Assembly (NCBI RefSeq): GCF_013377785.1
Contig: NZ_JABXWT010000023.1
Location: 1-44,396 of the forward strand
DNA from: Ruegeria haliotis
GTDB lineage: Bacteria; Pseudomonadota; Alphaproteobacteria; Rhodobacterales; Rhodobacteraceae
Reading direction: 5' to 3'
DNA length: 44,396 bases
The notes beneath the pieces are model-generated. The model was not told the DNA's origin, searched no databases, and saw only the letters and a program-made list of their open reading frames with translations. Position numbers and translations under genes: made by a program. The first letter of the stretch is position 1. Every line of letters starts with the position of its first letter. Below, in pieces: positions 1 to 8,571 of this stretch.

Positions 1-579
1 GAAAATGCGTGCCCTTAAATGAGATCGTCACGGCCAGCCCCCGCCATGTTCGAGTGCGCGCTACCAGAAATACAATCTACCTGACAGGTAAGGACGAAGT
101 TTGCGACAGATCCGACGTAAGGGACTTGGTTTGCGGAACCCATCAGGGCCAGCGGTCAAAGCCGCGCAAATAGGCCGGACACACGACTGCTTCTGAAAAA
201 TGCACGAAATCAGCTCAAAAATGTCTTGCTATGCAGGAGCCATCCACACAAGACCGTCGCTGCCTTTGCAGCACTGGGCCTCAGCGACGGCAGCTATGTG
301 CAGGGAGCGGAATTTGGATCAAGGATGCAGTGTTTTGGAGCCATGGACAGCAGCAATGCGAGACAATACAGACTTTCCCTGCACGTGCCTCAGTGGCAGC
401 TATTTACACATCGTGCCTGTCGCAAAGAGAACGAGGCAAAGCCGGATACAGGCCAATCACTTCGGTCGATTGAAATGGGTTATCCCGAATTTATTCACGT
501 CAACGCAGGATAAACCTACTGCCTTCAAGCTAGGTGTTTGTCGATATTGGATAGCCACCATGACATCAAAACTACGCAT
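1..579. other. Left-edge region without a supported gene
   Basis: No gene is supported here. One plus-strand frame is open from the window edge to a TAG at 171-173 (56 codons, no visible start) and could be the tail of a gene entering from the left, but I do not recognise it. The Met-initiated frames at about 200-690 overlap each other in different frames, lack family features, and one runs into the reductase gene. No convincing terminator hairpin for the minus-strand operon ending at 580 was found. Confidence 0.4.
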
Positions 580-1638
580 CTATTTGTCAAAGCTAATGCT
601 CAGTTCATCTGAGGTAGCGACACTCTGGCAGGATAGTATATCTCCTCGGGCGACGTCGCTGTCTTCGAGGGCCATTCGAGCATGCATGTGAACCCGACCA
701 TTTGTCAGACGCGCTTTGCAGGCGCCGCATACTCCGGACTGGCAACTGAAAGGTGGCGTCAAGCCAGCCGACAATATCGCATTCAGTAGGGTTTGATCTG
801 CGGCAACAGGAACCTCATACGTCGCCCCGCCCAGATCAACTTTTGCATTGGCGGCGATCCCCGTCACACTGGATGCTGGGGCTGCTGCCCCTCCAAAGCT
901 TTCCGCATGAATTCGGTTCGCAGGTACATCCAGTGCCATCAGCGCGTTGTTCACCTCCGTATTCATAGCTCCGGGTCCGCAAATCCAGTATTGGACATCT
1001 TGCGCCACAGGCGGGGTTTCCATCACGGCGGCCTTTATGGCATCGGCATCCACACGACCTTTTCGCCACGGGCTGGACCACCTCCACAGCGAGGGCGCAG
1101 ACAGAACATGGCGCAATGTGAACCGGGCGGCATGATCCCTTGCCAGATTGTCCAGTTCTTCGCCAAAGATGATGTTTTCCCCATCGGCGTTGCCATAAAT
1201 TAGATGAGCCACTGAATGAGGTTCTTCTTTGAGGACCGCGTTGATCATTGCGAAAAGCGGCGTGATGCCACTGCCTGCGCCAAAGAAGTAATGGGTGCGG
1301 CGCTTCAGCGGGTCCGGCGTCAGGGAGAACTGACCGAATGGCGGCATGACATCGACCGTATCGCCGGGCTTTAGGTGGTCTCCGATATGATTGGACACCA
1401 GCCCACCGGCCACCCGTTTTACGGTGATGCGCAGAGGGGCACCCGGTGGGTTGGAAATGCTGTAGCTGCGGCGTTGCTCTTTCTCGTTGAGGTGGAATCG
1501 CAGAGTGACATGCTGACCGGCTTGCCAGCCAAGTGTTTTTGCCAGACTGGCCGGTAGATCGAAGGTCACGCTTGTGGCTTTGCCTTTGATCTCAGGTCGG
1601 ATTTCAGAAACTTTCAGGGAAAAGAAATCTGGGTTCAT
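580..1638 (-). CDS. Rieske oxygenase reductase (FAD/NAD(P)H plus 2Fe-2S ferredoxin domain)
   Basis: 352-residue electron-transfer protein that passes electrons from NAD(P)H through flavin and a plant-type 2Fe-2S cluster to an oxygenase. The N-terminal half is a ferredoxin-NADP reductase fold with the flavin motif RRSYSIS and a nucleotide-binding GAGSGITP. The C-terminal domain has the cluster ligands in SCQSGVCGAC plus a last Cys in ILSCQS. This order matches PaaE/GbcB-type reductases. The start at 1638 (MNPDFF) is chosen because GAGGAAA lies just upstream; the longer frame to 1695 would overlap the upstream gene. It is the last gene of the minus-strand operon that holds the Rieske oxygenase, its likely partner. 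The substrate is not evident. Confidence 0.88.
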   Translation of the reverse strand: MNPDFFSLKVSEIRPEIKGKATSVTFDLPASLAKTLGWQAGQHVTLRFHLNEKEQRRSYSISNPPGAPLRITVKRVAGGLVSNHIGDHLKPGDTVDVMPPFGQFSLTPDPLKRRTHYFFGAGSGITPLFAMINAVLKEEPHSVAHLIYGNADGENIIFGEELDNLARDHAARFTLRHVLSAPSLWRWSSPWRKGRVDADAIKAAVMETPPVAQDVQYWICGPGAMNTEVNNALMALDVPANRIHAESFGGAAAPASSVTGIAANAKVDLGGATYEVPVAADQTLLNAILSAGLTPPFSCQSGVCGACKARLTNGRVHMHARMALEDSDVARGDILSCQSVATSDELSISFDK

Positions 1639-1645
1639 GGTTTCC

Positions 1646-2131
1646 TCAACGATAATCAAACGTGGTGTCGAGAGCTCGGATTGCCAGCCGACCAACTTGG
1701 GAGACGATGATAAACCTATCCGTCTGAGTCATCGTTCCAGTTGTGTCGCCCCAGATGTAGTCAATACGGGTTGTGGCGGTGACACGTGTTCCGCCCTCGG
1801 TGGATTCCGAGGAAATCGTGGGCACCTCGCGCCTCGTTTCCCTGTATCCCTGCATCGCGTCGGCCAATGTGGGATCCTGATGCCAATCAGGAAGTGTTTC
1901 CCAATCGGCCACCGAATAGGAAAACGTCTCATCTGGTTGCCCAAGCCCGAATTTTATTGTGACAGTATGCACTGCCTTCGAGTGCCAGTCTTTCCACGTC
2001 GCGGCGATTGCTGCCTCATCTGTGGCATTGAGATAGCGCGCCGCCAGGTCCTTGGGTTCGTCTGATGGGTTGGCCAAGACCAATCCAGTTGCCAGGATCG
2101 TACCGATAAAGGTTGCAAAAATGCGTTTCAT
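1646..2131 (-). CDS. Small secreted protein of unknown function
   Basis: 161 residues beginning with a clear signal peptide (MKRIFATFIGTILATGLVLA), then a soluble domain rich in charged and aromatic residues (for example WKDWHSKAVHT and RIDYIWGD). The alternating strands and size resemble SnoaL/NTF2-like folds, but this is only an impression. It lies 7 bp upstream of the reductase gene and downstream of the Rieske oxygenase, so it is probably co-transcribed and exported to the periplasm. I do not recognise a family; a role in handling the oxygenase substrate outside the cytoplasm is speculation. Confidence 0.7.
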   Translation of the reverse strand: MKRIFATFIGTILATGLVLANPSDEPKDLAARYLNATDEAAIAATWKDWHSKAVHTVTIKFGLGQPDETFSYSVADWETLPDWHQDPTLADAMQGYRETRREVPTISSESTEGGTRVTATTRIDYIWGDTTGTMTQTDRFIIVSQVGRLAIRALDTTFDYR

Positions 2132-2215
2132 TTACTTTCCAAATTCAGCGGAGTGGATGGAGTTGTACGACCAGGCTATTGAAGGCGTGATCCGATATAG
2201 ACCCAAGGCATCTGG

Positions 2216-3379
2216 CTAAGTTCCCGCCTCTTGTGTCTCAAGGAAGTCCAGGATTGCTTGTTGGTGTCTGACAACCGGGCTTTCTCCGTTGGCGGCAGGG
2301 CCAACCTCAAAAAACGGGCTGGTCAAAGACTTCTGCTGTTGCTCACAGGCGTAAATATCTTCGGCTGTGAAATCACCTGACGCCATAGGATCATCTTCGC
2401 CGGTTGCGTCGCTGTCAGGATATTTTGGGCCGCCGAAATCCTTCCAGAAACTCCAACTGCTCCACTCCTGTTTCTGAAATTCCCACCCTGAGGCATTCGC
2501 CAGCTTGGTGCGGTTCTCCACGCGCGTCAGATCAGGACCCAAGGGCGTGATAATAAAGATGTTCCAGCTATCCTCGCCAGCGCCAAGCCCGATACCGGGA
2601 AACAGCATTGGCACCCAGGCCCCAATATGGGGTTCTGGTATCACCCGCGGCGTAGGCAGGTTTTTCTCCAAGTTCGTTGCGTAATCAGGCGCTGGCGGTT
2701 CCCAGAAGTGATAATGAGGACCTTTCCAGCCGTATTCCGCCCGCGCATGATCATACATGTGGAGCGTGTTCGAATGAAGATGGCTCAGGTGATAGACGTC
2801 GATATAGTTCTCGACCACGATCTTCCAGTTGGCTTTGATCTCATAACTTCGCCGGGCATCGGGATATTCCACCAGCTCTTCCGGTTTGTGGGGGCCCAGT
2901 AGCGGATCAACAGCGCCCAACCACTCGGCAAGGCTGGGTGGATTTGGATCGGGATGAACAAACAGCATGCCACGCCAGATATCGACACTGGCGGGTTTCA
3001 GGCCGAGGCAGGATTTATCAACGCCATTGGGGTATTCCTTTGCCTCATCCGGAACAGAAATCAGGTTGCCCTCGAGATCATAGGTCCAGTCATGATAGGG
3101 GCATGTCAGCGCCTTTTGCGTTTTGCCGACCGCCCTGATCAACTGGGTGCCGCGGTGACGGCAGATGTTGTGAAACGCCCGCAGACGGTGATCGCGTCCC
3201 ATCACGATAAAGATGTTGTTCAGCCCCGCCTGAACCGACACAAAATGACCGGGCTCTGGCACGTCCTCAGCCAAACCTGCATAGCGCCATGTGCGTGAGA
3301 AAATCAGCCGCTGTTCGCGATCAAACCAATCTTGCGACGTATAGGCGTCAACGGGAAGGTGATGGTACATTCGGGTCAT
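2216..3379 (-). CDS. Rieske non-haem iron oxygenase, large subunit
   Basis: 387-residue aromatic-ring-hydroxylating/demethylating-type oxygenase. The Rieske 2Fe-2S ligands are Cys73-x-His75 and Cys93-x2-His96, with the usual 17-residue spacing. The mononuclear iron site is in NYIDVYHLSHLH (His197 and His202), after the conserved Asn-Tyr; the usual Glu of the electron-bridge position is Asp194. The start at 3379 has GAGG about 6 bases upstream. The family includes dioxygenases and N-demethylases such as glycine betaine or stachydrine monooxygenases, which work with a reductase like the one encoded at 580-1638. The exact substrate cannot be read from the sequence. It lies in the TetR-controlled operon, 10 bp downstream of a small membrane protein gene. 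Confidence 0.9.
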   Translation of the reverse strand: MTRMYHHLPVDAYTSQDWFDREQRLIFSRTWRYAGLAEDVPEPGHFVSVQAGLNNIFIVMGRDHRLRAFHNICRHRGTQLIRAVGKTQKALTCPYHDWTYDLEGNLISVPDEAKEYPNGVDKSCLGLKPASVDIWRGMLFVHPDPNPPSLAEWLGAVDPLLGPHKPEELVEYPDARRSYEIKANWKIVVENYIDVYHLSHLHSNTLHMYDHARAEYGWKGPHYHFWEPPAPDYATNLEKNLPTPRVIPEPHIGAWVPMLFPGIGLGAGEDSWNIFIITPLGPDLTRVENRTKLANASGWEFQKQEWSSWSFWKDFGGPKYPDSDATGEDDPMASGDFTAEDIYACEQQQKSLTSPFFEVGPAANGESPVVRHQQAILDFLETQEAGT

Positions 3380-3388
3380 GGCAACCTC

Positions 3389-3652
3389 TTAAACAAGCCA
3401 GATGGCGTAGGTCGGAAACAGGCTGGCCGCGATCATCATCAGGCCGAACACAGCCCAAAGGATCGCTACCGCCCAGAAAAGGATCGGGTCGTGTTGGCGC
3501 GAGATATCAAATACGAGTGCGGTCTGGCCCGTCATAACTGATGGCACCAACCACCACAGAAACAGCAGGCCCCAAACCCAGTAGAGACCCAGAACAGCCG
3601 CAACCAAAAGAACTGGTAAAGCCATATGATTGACAAGGCGTCGGGTGCTCAT
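3389..3652 (-). CDS. Small integral membrane protein
   Basis: 87 residues with two or three hydrophobic segments (about residues 10-40 and 58-87), no signal peptidase site and no catalytic motif. It overlaps the end of the TetR gene by 4 bp and sits 10 bp before the Rieske oxygenase, so it is translated within the same operon. I do not recognise a family. Its position suggests an accessory role, perhaps in transport or membrane tethering of the oxygenase pathway, but this is inference from context only. Confidence 0.65.
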   Translation of the reverse strand: MSTRRLVNHMALPVLLVAAVLGLYWVWGLLFLWWLVPSVMTGQTALVFDISRQHDPILFWAVAILWAVFGLMMIAASLFPTYAIWLV

Positions 3653-4239
3653 GCGGTGGCCTCCAAGCTGGCGGCAAGGATCGTTGCAGCCTGTTTCAGC
3701 TCCGCGCGCCAGACCTCGGGCGGATTTAGCGGGGTCAGCGAATCCAGGTTCACATATGTTGCGGAAATCCCCTGCGAAACGGCACGGATCTGGGCAGGAG
3801 GGGCGTTCGGAAAGGCACGTTTCAACACTGCTTCGATCACTTCAAAGAACTGTTCCAAGCTGTCGACAAGGGGTTGCCGCATTGACGGGTGATTGGCGAC
3901 GGATGTGACAAGCGACTGGTAGGCCAGCATTACACGCGGATCATTAGGGACAGATTTATCAAACAGTAGATCGATCAGATCAGCTGTTGTGCCCGTTGGT
4001 TCCGTCGCGTCCCGAAGGGCGGTAGTCGCCTGTGCAAACCTATCTACGACATGGCTTATAAGGGCGCCGGTCATCTCGTCCTTGTTGCCCAAATAGTGAC
4101 GCAGGATGGGTCGTTTGACCCCGGCCTCGGTCGCGACGCGCTCTTGGGTTGCCCCCTCCAATCCGAAACGGGACACACATGTGAGATATGCATCAAGAAT
4201 CTGTTCTGATCGCTGGCCTTTAAGACTGGGACGGGGCAT
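3649..4239 (-). CDS. TetR-family transcriptional regulator
   Basis: 196 residues. The N-terminal helix-turn-helix covers roughly residues 10-60 (ILDAYLTCVSRFGLEGATQ, then RVATEAGVKRPILRHYLGNK), followed by a helical ligand-binding domain. It is the first gene of the oxygenase operon and lies directly downstream of two TTGTCA-N4-TGACAA palindromes, so autoregulation and control of the Rieske genes are likely. As in most TetR proteins it is probably a repressor released by a small ligand, here presumably the oxygenase substrate or product. Confidence 0.9.
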   Translation of the reverse strand: MPRPSLKGQRSEQILDAYLTCVSRFGLEGATQERVATEAGVKRPILRHYLGNKDEMTGALISHVVDRFAQATTALRDATEPTGTTADLIDLLFDKSVPNDPRVMLAYQSLVTSVANHPSMRQPLVDSLEQFFEVIEAVLKRAFPNAPPAQIRAVSQGISATYVNLDSLTPLNPPEVWRAELKQAATILAASLEATA

Positions 4240-4254
4240 CGCTTCTCTCGTTTA

Positions 4255-4304
4255 TTGTCACATCTGACAAATAACTACTCAAAGTATATTGTCAATAATG
4301 ACAA
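4255..4304 (-). promoter_or_regulatory. Double TetR-type operator overlapping the oxygenase operon promoter
   Basis: Two copies of the perfect palindrome TTGTCA-N4-TGACAA occur at 4255-4270 and 4289-4304, with centres 34 bp apart. Read on the minus strand, the upstream copy contains TTGACA (4295-4290), a consensus -35 box, and an AT-rich -10 region would fall between or on the two palindromes. The TetR gene starts at 4239. The arrangement would let two repressor dimers block RNA polymerase. The repeats are seen directly; their use as TetR operators is inferred from symmetry and position. Confidence 0.75.
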
Positions 4305-4354
4305 TTAATAAACCTCTACAAGAACCGGTGCACCCACAACCCCGAGTGGTTACT

Positions 4355-5461
4355 TCAATGCATTAAGGTTTCAGTGTTTGTTGCCGCTTTCGGTATCTTT
4401 CGCCGCATTGAATCGGTGTCGACTTCAAGTTTGCCAAATAGTTTTCCGGCCCAATGGACGGCCCCGGATGTCAAAAGAAAAACCTCTGGCACCACGATCC
4501 ACTCACCAATCCAGACACCGCCGGAACGCTCATGCTGGTGCAAAGTCAATTCGCCAATTTGCTCGGCGCGTTGACGTCCCAGTCTTCCGACAGCTTCTCC
4601 AAACTCTGACGCCCGTTGGTTCTGCTTATGCGCCATTGCAGATGAGGCACCTCGACCCGTTTCATGAGTTTCAGCGATTTCGGCGATGTCGGTTGAGGAC
4701 AACAAATTCACGTTATGTGAGATTTTGCAGATGGTTGCACACAGCGCACCAAGCGCTGTCACGATGTCCGCTATTCCATCCCTTGCATTTTGCCAGTGCG
4801 GGTTGATGACGCCCAGTCCCAATGCATGTGCAACAGCACGTTTGATCTGTGACCCATCATCATTGTCATAGGCTCTCAGATCCCCAACTGGTCCTCCGAT
4901 TTGAACGTTCAACCCTCGCTGCGCGGCGTCATCAATTGCGTTCTGTCGACGCACCAGCTCAGATTTCCAGACCTGCAGTTTGGTGGCGAAGCACATCGGG
5001 ACGGCGTGCTGGCCGTTGGTGCGTCCCATCATCATCGTGCCCCTATGATGATCGATCTGCTGCTCCAGCAATGTAAGGAGCCGCTGCACATCCAGACCGA
5101 TCTCTGCGAGTCCGATCTTCATTTGCATTGCAAGAGCCGTATCCATGATGTCTTGCGTCGTTGCGCGGAAGTGAAAGTACTTCGCATGATCGCCAAGCGT
5201 TTCGCGCATCTGCTGAATAAGCCCAACAATAGGTCGACCCACAATCAACATGTCCGCCTGCATTTGGTCCTTGTCGAGCATCTGAGGCGACAAAGCCTCA
5301 ATCGCACGGGCTGCATCATTAGGAATAAGCCCCGCCTCGGCCTGACATCGAGCCAGGGTTTGCTCAACCTTCAACCAGGCTGAGATCGTGCTGTGTTCTG
5401 ACCAAATGACGCGCATGTCGCGGGTCGAGAAACAGTCGCGATAAAGACCGAACTCAAGCAT
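4355..5461 (-). CDS. Fumarase/adenylosuccinate lyase-superfamily enzyme
   Basis: 368 residues, shorter than the roughly 450 usual for PurB or PcaB. The superfamily signature is present as GASSAMAHKQNQ (compare GSSxMPxKxNP, with Pro replaced by Ala), and TTQDIMDTA and MMGRTNGQHAVP match other active-site regions. Members catalyse elimination or cycloisomerisation (adenylosuccinate lyase, 3-carboxy-cis,cis-muconate cycloisomerase). Location behind a TTT transporter suggests a catabolic carboxylate substrate rather than purine synthesis. The start at 5461 has GGGAGGG upstream and overlaps the end of tctA by 8 bp, so the genes are translationally coupled. Confidence 0.8.
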   Translation of the reverse strand: MLEFGLYRDCFSTRDMRVIWSEHSTISAWLKVEQTLARCQAEAGLIPNDAARAIEALSPQMLDKDQMQADMLIVGRPIVGLIQQMRETLGDHAKYFHFRATTQDIMDTALAMQMKIGLAEIGLDVQRLLTLLEQQIDHHRGTMMMGRTNGQHAVPMCFATKLQVWKSELVRRQNAIDDAAQRGLNVQIGGPVGDLRAYDNDDGSQIKRAVAHALGLGVINPHWQNARDGIADIVTALGALCATICKISHNVNLLSSTDIAEIAETHETGRGASSAMAHKQNQRASEFGEAVGRLGRQRAEQIGELTLHQHERSGGVWIGEWIVVPEVFLLTSGAVHWAGKLFGKLEVDTDSMRRKIPKAATNTETLMH

Positions 5462-6968
5462 CACCCAGCCCTCCCGCCGCAAGTTTTCGGTCTTTTAGGA
5501 CACCCCGGACACGGAACGCTATCGCGCCTGCACCGATGATTATGAAAGCCAGCGCGATTGGGCGTTCGACAAAAATCAGAGCGCCCCCATCCGACATCAA
5601 TAGCGATTGGCGAAAAGTCTCTTCGGCGCCTTTTGCCAGCACGAATGAGATGACAAAGGCGGCGATATTAAAGTCGTGCTTTCGCATCAGCCAACCAACA
5701 AACCCCGCCACGGTCATCACGGTCACGTCGAACATCGACCCGCGTGCAGAATAAGCGGCGACAAAGGCGGTCATGAAGATCATCGGATAGAGGACGTTTG
5801 TTGGAATTTTCAGGATCAACCGGGCCACTTGCGTCGCGCCAAAATAGCCGATCAAGCCATACGCAATGATCCCCAGCATGCCGCAAGCAAACAGCTTATA
5901 GACCAATTCTTTGTCGGTCAGGAAAAGTGTTGGTCCAACCTGAATGCCATGGATCAGGAAGACACCCAGAAGAATGGCGCCAATGGTCGATCCCGGAATG
6001 CCCAGCGTCAACAGTGGTGCCATCGACGGGCCGGACACCGCATTGTTTGCCGCTTCGGGTGCGGCAACACCTTCCAATGCGCCTTTACCCCATTGTTCAG
6101 GGTTTTTCGCCCGGCGTTTCCCTTCACCATAGGAAATGAAAGCGGCAATCGCTGAGCCCAGCCCCGGCAGGACACCAATACCCGCGCCAATGAACCCACC
6201 GCGCAAGGCGTGCGGCAGGCAAGGTTTGTATTCTTCCCAAGTCAGATTGTTCCCGTCTTGTGTGCTGTCGTTCTCTTTGGTTTCGCCCGGGTTTTTCCGA
6301 CGGTCTTCCAACTGGGCAAAGACTTCACCCAAAACAAAGACGCCGATCATTAGGGGCACGAGTCCGATGCCATTGGACAAGTCGAACGACCCGAAGGTGT
6401 AGCGTTCCTCGCTTGAGATCGGATCAAGCCCAACCATTGCCACCAGAATTCCCATCAGGGCCGACGCCAGTCCTTTGACGATGGACTTGCCGATCACTGA
6501 TCCGATCACAACGAACGCGGCAAAATAGATCGCAAAGGTTTCCGGCGGCCCCAGTTTCAAAGCGATAGAAGCAATGAAGCCAACACCAATGACCAACAGT
6601 ATATCGCCCATCAGGTCGCCAATAATCGACGAGATTGTGGCAACCTTCATCGCCTTTCCCGCCTTGCCGGCACGCGCCAGCGGATAGCCGTCAATCTGTG
6701 TGGCAGCACTGGCGGCGGTGCCCGGAGTGTTGAACAGAATGGCCGCGATAGACCCACCATAGCGCCCGGATTTGCCAATCACGTAAAGAAACGCCAAGGC
6801 GAAAAGGGGTGACATATAGAAGGTGATCGGCAACAGCATTGCGATGGCGGCTGATGCGGTCAATCCGGGGGTCGCACCCACGATCATGCCAACAAACGCC
6901 GCCAATACGATGGCAAACAGCAGCATCGGATCAGTAATCACCGAAAGAAGAGCGGGAAAGATTTCCAT
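5454..6968 (-). CDS. tctA: Tripartite tricarboxylate transporter, large membrane subunit (TctA-like)
   Basis: 504 residues from the ATG at 6968 (MEIFPALL). Many transmembrane segments and the family signatures are visible: GMIVGATPGLTASAAIAMLLP near the N-terminus (split by helix 1) and GVLPGLGSAIAAF later, the paired Pro-Gly loops of TctA. It forms the permease of a solute-binding-protein-dependent secondary transporter with TctB and TctC, importing carboxylates with Na+ or H+. The longer frame to 7070 would overlap tctB and is rejected. Operon order is tctC, tctB, tctA, lyase. Confidence 0.92.
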   Translation of the reverse strand: MEIFPALLSVITDPMLLFAIVLAAFVGMIVGATPGLTASAAIAMLLPITFYMSPLFALAFLYVIGKSGRYGGSIAAILFNTPGTAASAATQIDGYPLARAGKAGKAMKVATISSIIGDLMGDILLVIGVGFIASIALKLGPPETFAIYFAAFVVIGSVIGKSIVKGLASALMGILVAMVGLDPISSEERYTFGSFDLSNGIGLVPLMIGVFVLGEVFAQLEDRRKNPGETKENDSTQDGNNLTWEEYKPCLPHALRGGFIGAGIGVLPGLGSAIAAFISYGEGKRRAKNPEQWGKGALEGVAAPEAANNAVSGPSMAPLLTLGIPGSTIGAILLGVFLIHGIQVGPTLFLTDKELVYKLFACGMLGIIAYGLIGYFGATQVARLILKIPTNVLYPMIFMTAFVAAYSARGSMFDVTVMTVAGFVGWLMRKHDFNIAAFVISFVLAKGAEETFRQSLLMSDGGALIFVERPIALAFIIIGAGAIAFRVRGVLKDRKLAAGGLGDA

Positions 6969-6973
6969 GAGTT

Positions 6974-7441
6974 TTACCCCTGAATCCAGTTCAGCAGATC
7001 GAAGACCTCGCCATAGGGTGGGAATACGCCGAGCAGCACGAAAAAGATGACGTGAAAGACCAGCGGGCACAGAATGACTGATAGCGCCAATCCGATCCGA
7101 CTACGGACGCCAAAAATGTAGAGAACCAGCGGAGCAACAATCGCGGTCGGAACAAGGTATCCGAACCATCGGAAAGATTGCTGATAGATCAGCGCAATGA
7201 TGAAAAGGCCGATGATCTCAAGTGTGGCCCCATTGTCAGGTTCGCCTTGTGCTTCATCTGCGTTCTGACGTGTGGCCCCGATGATCAGGAATCCGGACAG
7301 AGCAAGCAGCGCAACAGCTGCAGCAAAAGGCACAATGCCAGCCCATGTATCACCGGGCGAGGCCGCTGGCACTTGCCAGGCACTCCAGATGGCAACACAT
7401 GAAATGGCTGCCAGAACAAGCCCTTCGGCATAAGCACGCAT
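6974..7441 (-). CDS. tctB: Tripartite tricarboxylate transporter, small membrane subunit (TctB-like)
   Basis: 155 residues with four hydrophobic segments, the typical size and topology of TctB, and the gene ends 5 bp before tctA. The start at 7441 (MRAYAEG) has GGAGGG at a good distance; the frame extends 5 codons further but without a ribosome binding site. It is the small partner subunit of the TctA permease. Confidence 0.88.
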   Translation of the reverse strand: MRAYAEGLVLAAISCVAIWSAWQVPAASPGDTWAGIVPFAAAVALLALSGFLIIGATRQNADEAQGEPDNGATLEIIGLFIIALIYQQSFRWFGYLVPTAIVAPLVLYIFGVRSRIGLALSVILCPLVFHVIFFVLLGVFPPYGEVFDLLNWIQG

Positions 7442-7479
7442 AATTCCCTCCGTCACACATTGGTCGTTGAGAGAGATCG

Positions 7480-7497
7480 GGTGGCGATATCGCCACC
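7480..7497 (-). terminator. Intercistronic hairpin between tctC and tctB
   Basis: An 18-base perfect palindrome, GGTGGCGATATCGCCACC, lies in the 70-bp gap after the tctC stop. There is no U-run, so it is more likely a stem-loop that protects the upstream mRNA or attenuates transcription than a full terminator. Such an element would give more binding protein than permease, which is usual for binding-protein-dependent transporters. Confidence 0.5.
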
Positions 7498-7511
7498 TGA
7501 TCCTGTCAGTC

Positions 7512-8471
7512 TCAGTTCGTCAGGCTATCCACCAAAGGCGCGGCGTCTTCTTTCATCGCCGAAAGTGTTGCCTTGGCATCTGCGCCTTTTTGATAGACCG
7601 GGCCGGTTCCGCGTGAGGCCAGAAGTTCGGCAAACTCAGGTTTCGCTGCGATCTGTTCCAGTGCGTCTTCCATGGCCGCAACCACCTCGGGCGGCGTGTC
7701 TTTTGGCGCGAATACAATCACTGGTGACGATACGGCCGCGAAAGGTATCCCTAGTTCACCGAACGAAGGCACATCCGACATGATCCCGTCGCGGTCCTGA
7801 CTGTTGACCGCCAGCGCGCGCAGCTGATCCTCAAACCCGGCCAATTGCTGCACGCCGAGGAAACCGAAATCGGCTTGTTCGCCGATTAGTGCTGCACGGG
7901 TTGGACCACCACCTTTGAAAGGTACATCCTGTGCCTCGATGCCGTTGCTGGCCAGAAAGCCCAGGCCGCCAACATGGTGAAACCCGCCGCGTCCCGAATG
8001 CGCCCAACGGAGCGATCCTGGATCAGCCTTTGCCGCATCGATCACGTCCTGCACGCTTTCGAATGGGCTATCCTTTGGCACCATCAGCGAAGTCTGCAAC
8101 TGACCGACCTGAGCGACAAAATTGAAACTGTCCAGCGCGTCAATGTCTGTGTCTCGTGTCATGGTCGACAAAAGAAACGATCCGCCCGACGTCATCATCA
8201 TCGTGTATCCATCGGGACGTGCACCGACGACAGAGTTGGCGCCGTTCAAGCCACCTGAACCGGGCTTGTTCACAACAACGACCGGTACATCCAAAATACC
8301 TTCAGCCGCCGCCGAGATGGCACGGGCATAGGCATCAGTGCCACCACCGGCCTTGTATGGCACAATCAGGTTGATAGGGCGCTTAGGCCAGTCAGCGGCA
8401 AAGCTGGCCGTGGCTGTAGCGGCCAAGGCAATGGCGGCAATGGCCGTGTTTAACAATGTTCTACGTTTCAT
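7512..8471 (-). CDS. tctC: Tripartite tricarboxylate transporter solute-binding protein (TctC-like)
   Basis: 319 residues from the ATG at 8471, which has GGGAGGA upstream; the frame is open for 20 further codons without support. A signal peptide (MKRRTLLNTAIAAIALAATA, cleaved near ASFAAD) precedes the Bug/TctC motif WPKRPINLIVPYKAGGGTD. The protein binds a carboxylate in the periplasm and delivers it to TctAB. It is the first gene of the transporter operon and is divergent from a LysR gene that probably controls it. Confidence 0.92.
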   Translation of the reverse strand: MKRRTLLNTAIAAIALAATATASFAADWPKRPINLIVPYKAGGGTDAYARAISAAAEGILDVPVVVVNKPGSGGLNGANSVVGARPDGYTMMMTSGGSFLLSTMTRDTDIDALDSFNFVAQVGQLQTSLMVPKDSPFESVQDVIDAAKADPGSLRWAHSGRGGFHHVGGLGFLASNGIEAQDVPFKGGGPTRAALIGEQADFGFLGVQQLAGFEDQLRALAVNSQDRDGIMSDVPSFGELGIPFAAVSSPVIVFAPKDTPPEVVAAMEDALEQIAAKPEFAELLASRGTGPVYQKGADAKATLSAMKEDAAPLVDSLTN

Positions 8472-8571
8472 CGGGTCCTCCCATAAGCTCGACCCTAAAC
8501 TATCCAAGTTTGGGAATTGATAAAAATGCAAAGATAGTATTTACTCTTGCAAAAAATGAAAGCCAGCAGCG
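8472..8571. promoter_or_regulatory. Divergent control region between tctC and the LysR gene
   Basis: The 100-bp AT-rich spacer contains two overlapping dyads: ACTATC (8499-8504) with GATAGT (8533-8538), and TGCAAAGA (8527-8534) with TCTTGCA (8545-8551, one base shorter). Spaced dyads of this kind between a LysR gene and its divergent target are typical LysR binding sites. Which dyad is used cannot be decided from sequence. Confidence 0.4.

Noticed and set aside
200..691. Overlapping short plus-strand frames near the left edge
   Set aside because: Three frames overlap without family features or ribosome binding sites, and one runs into the reductase gene.
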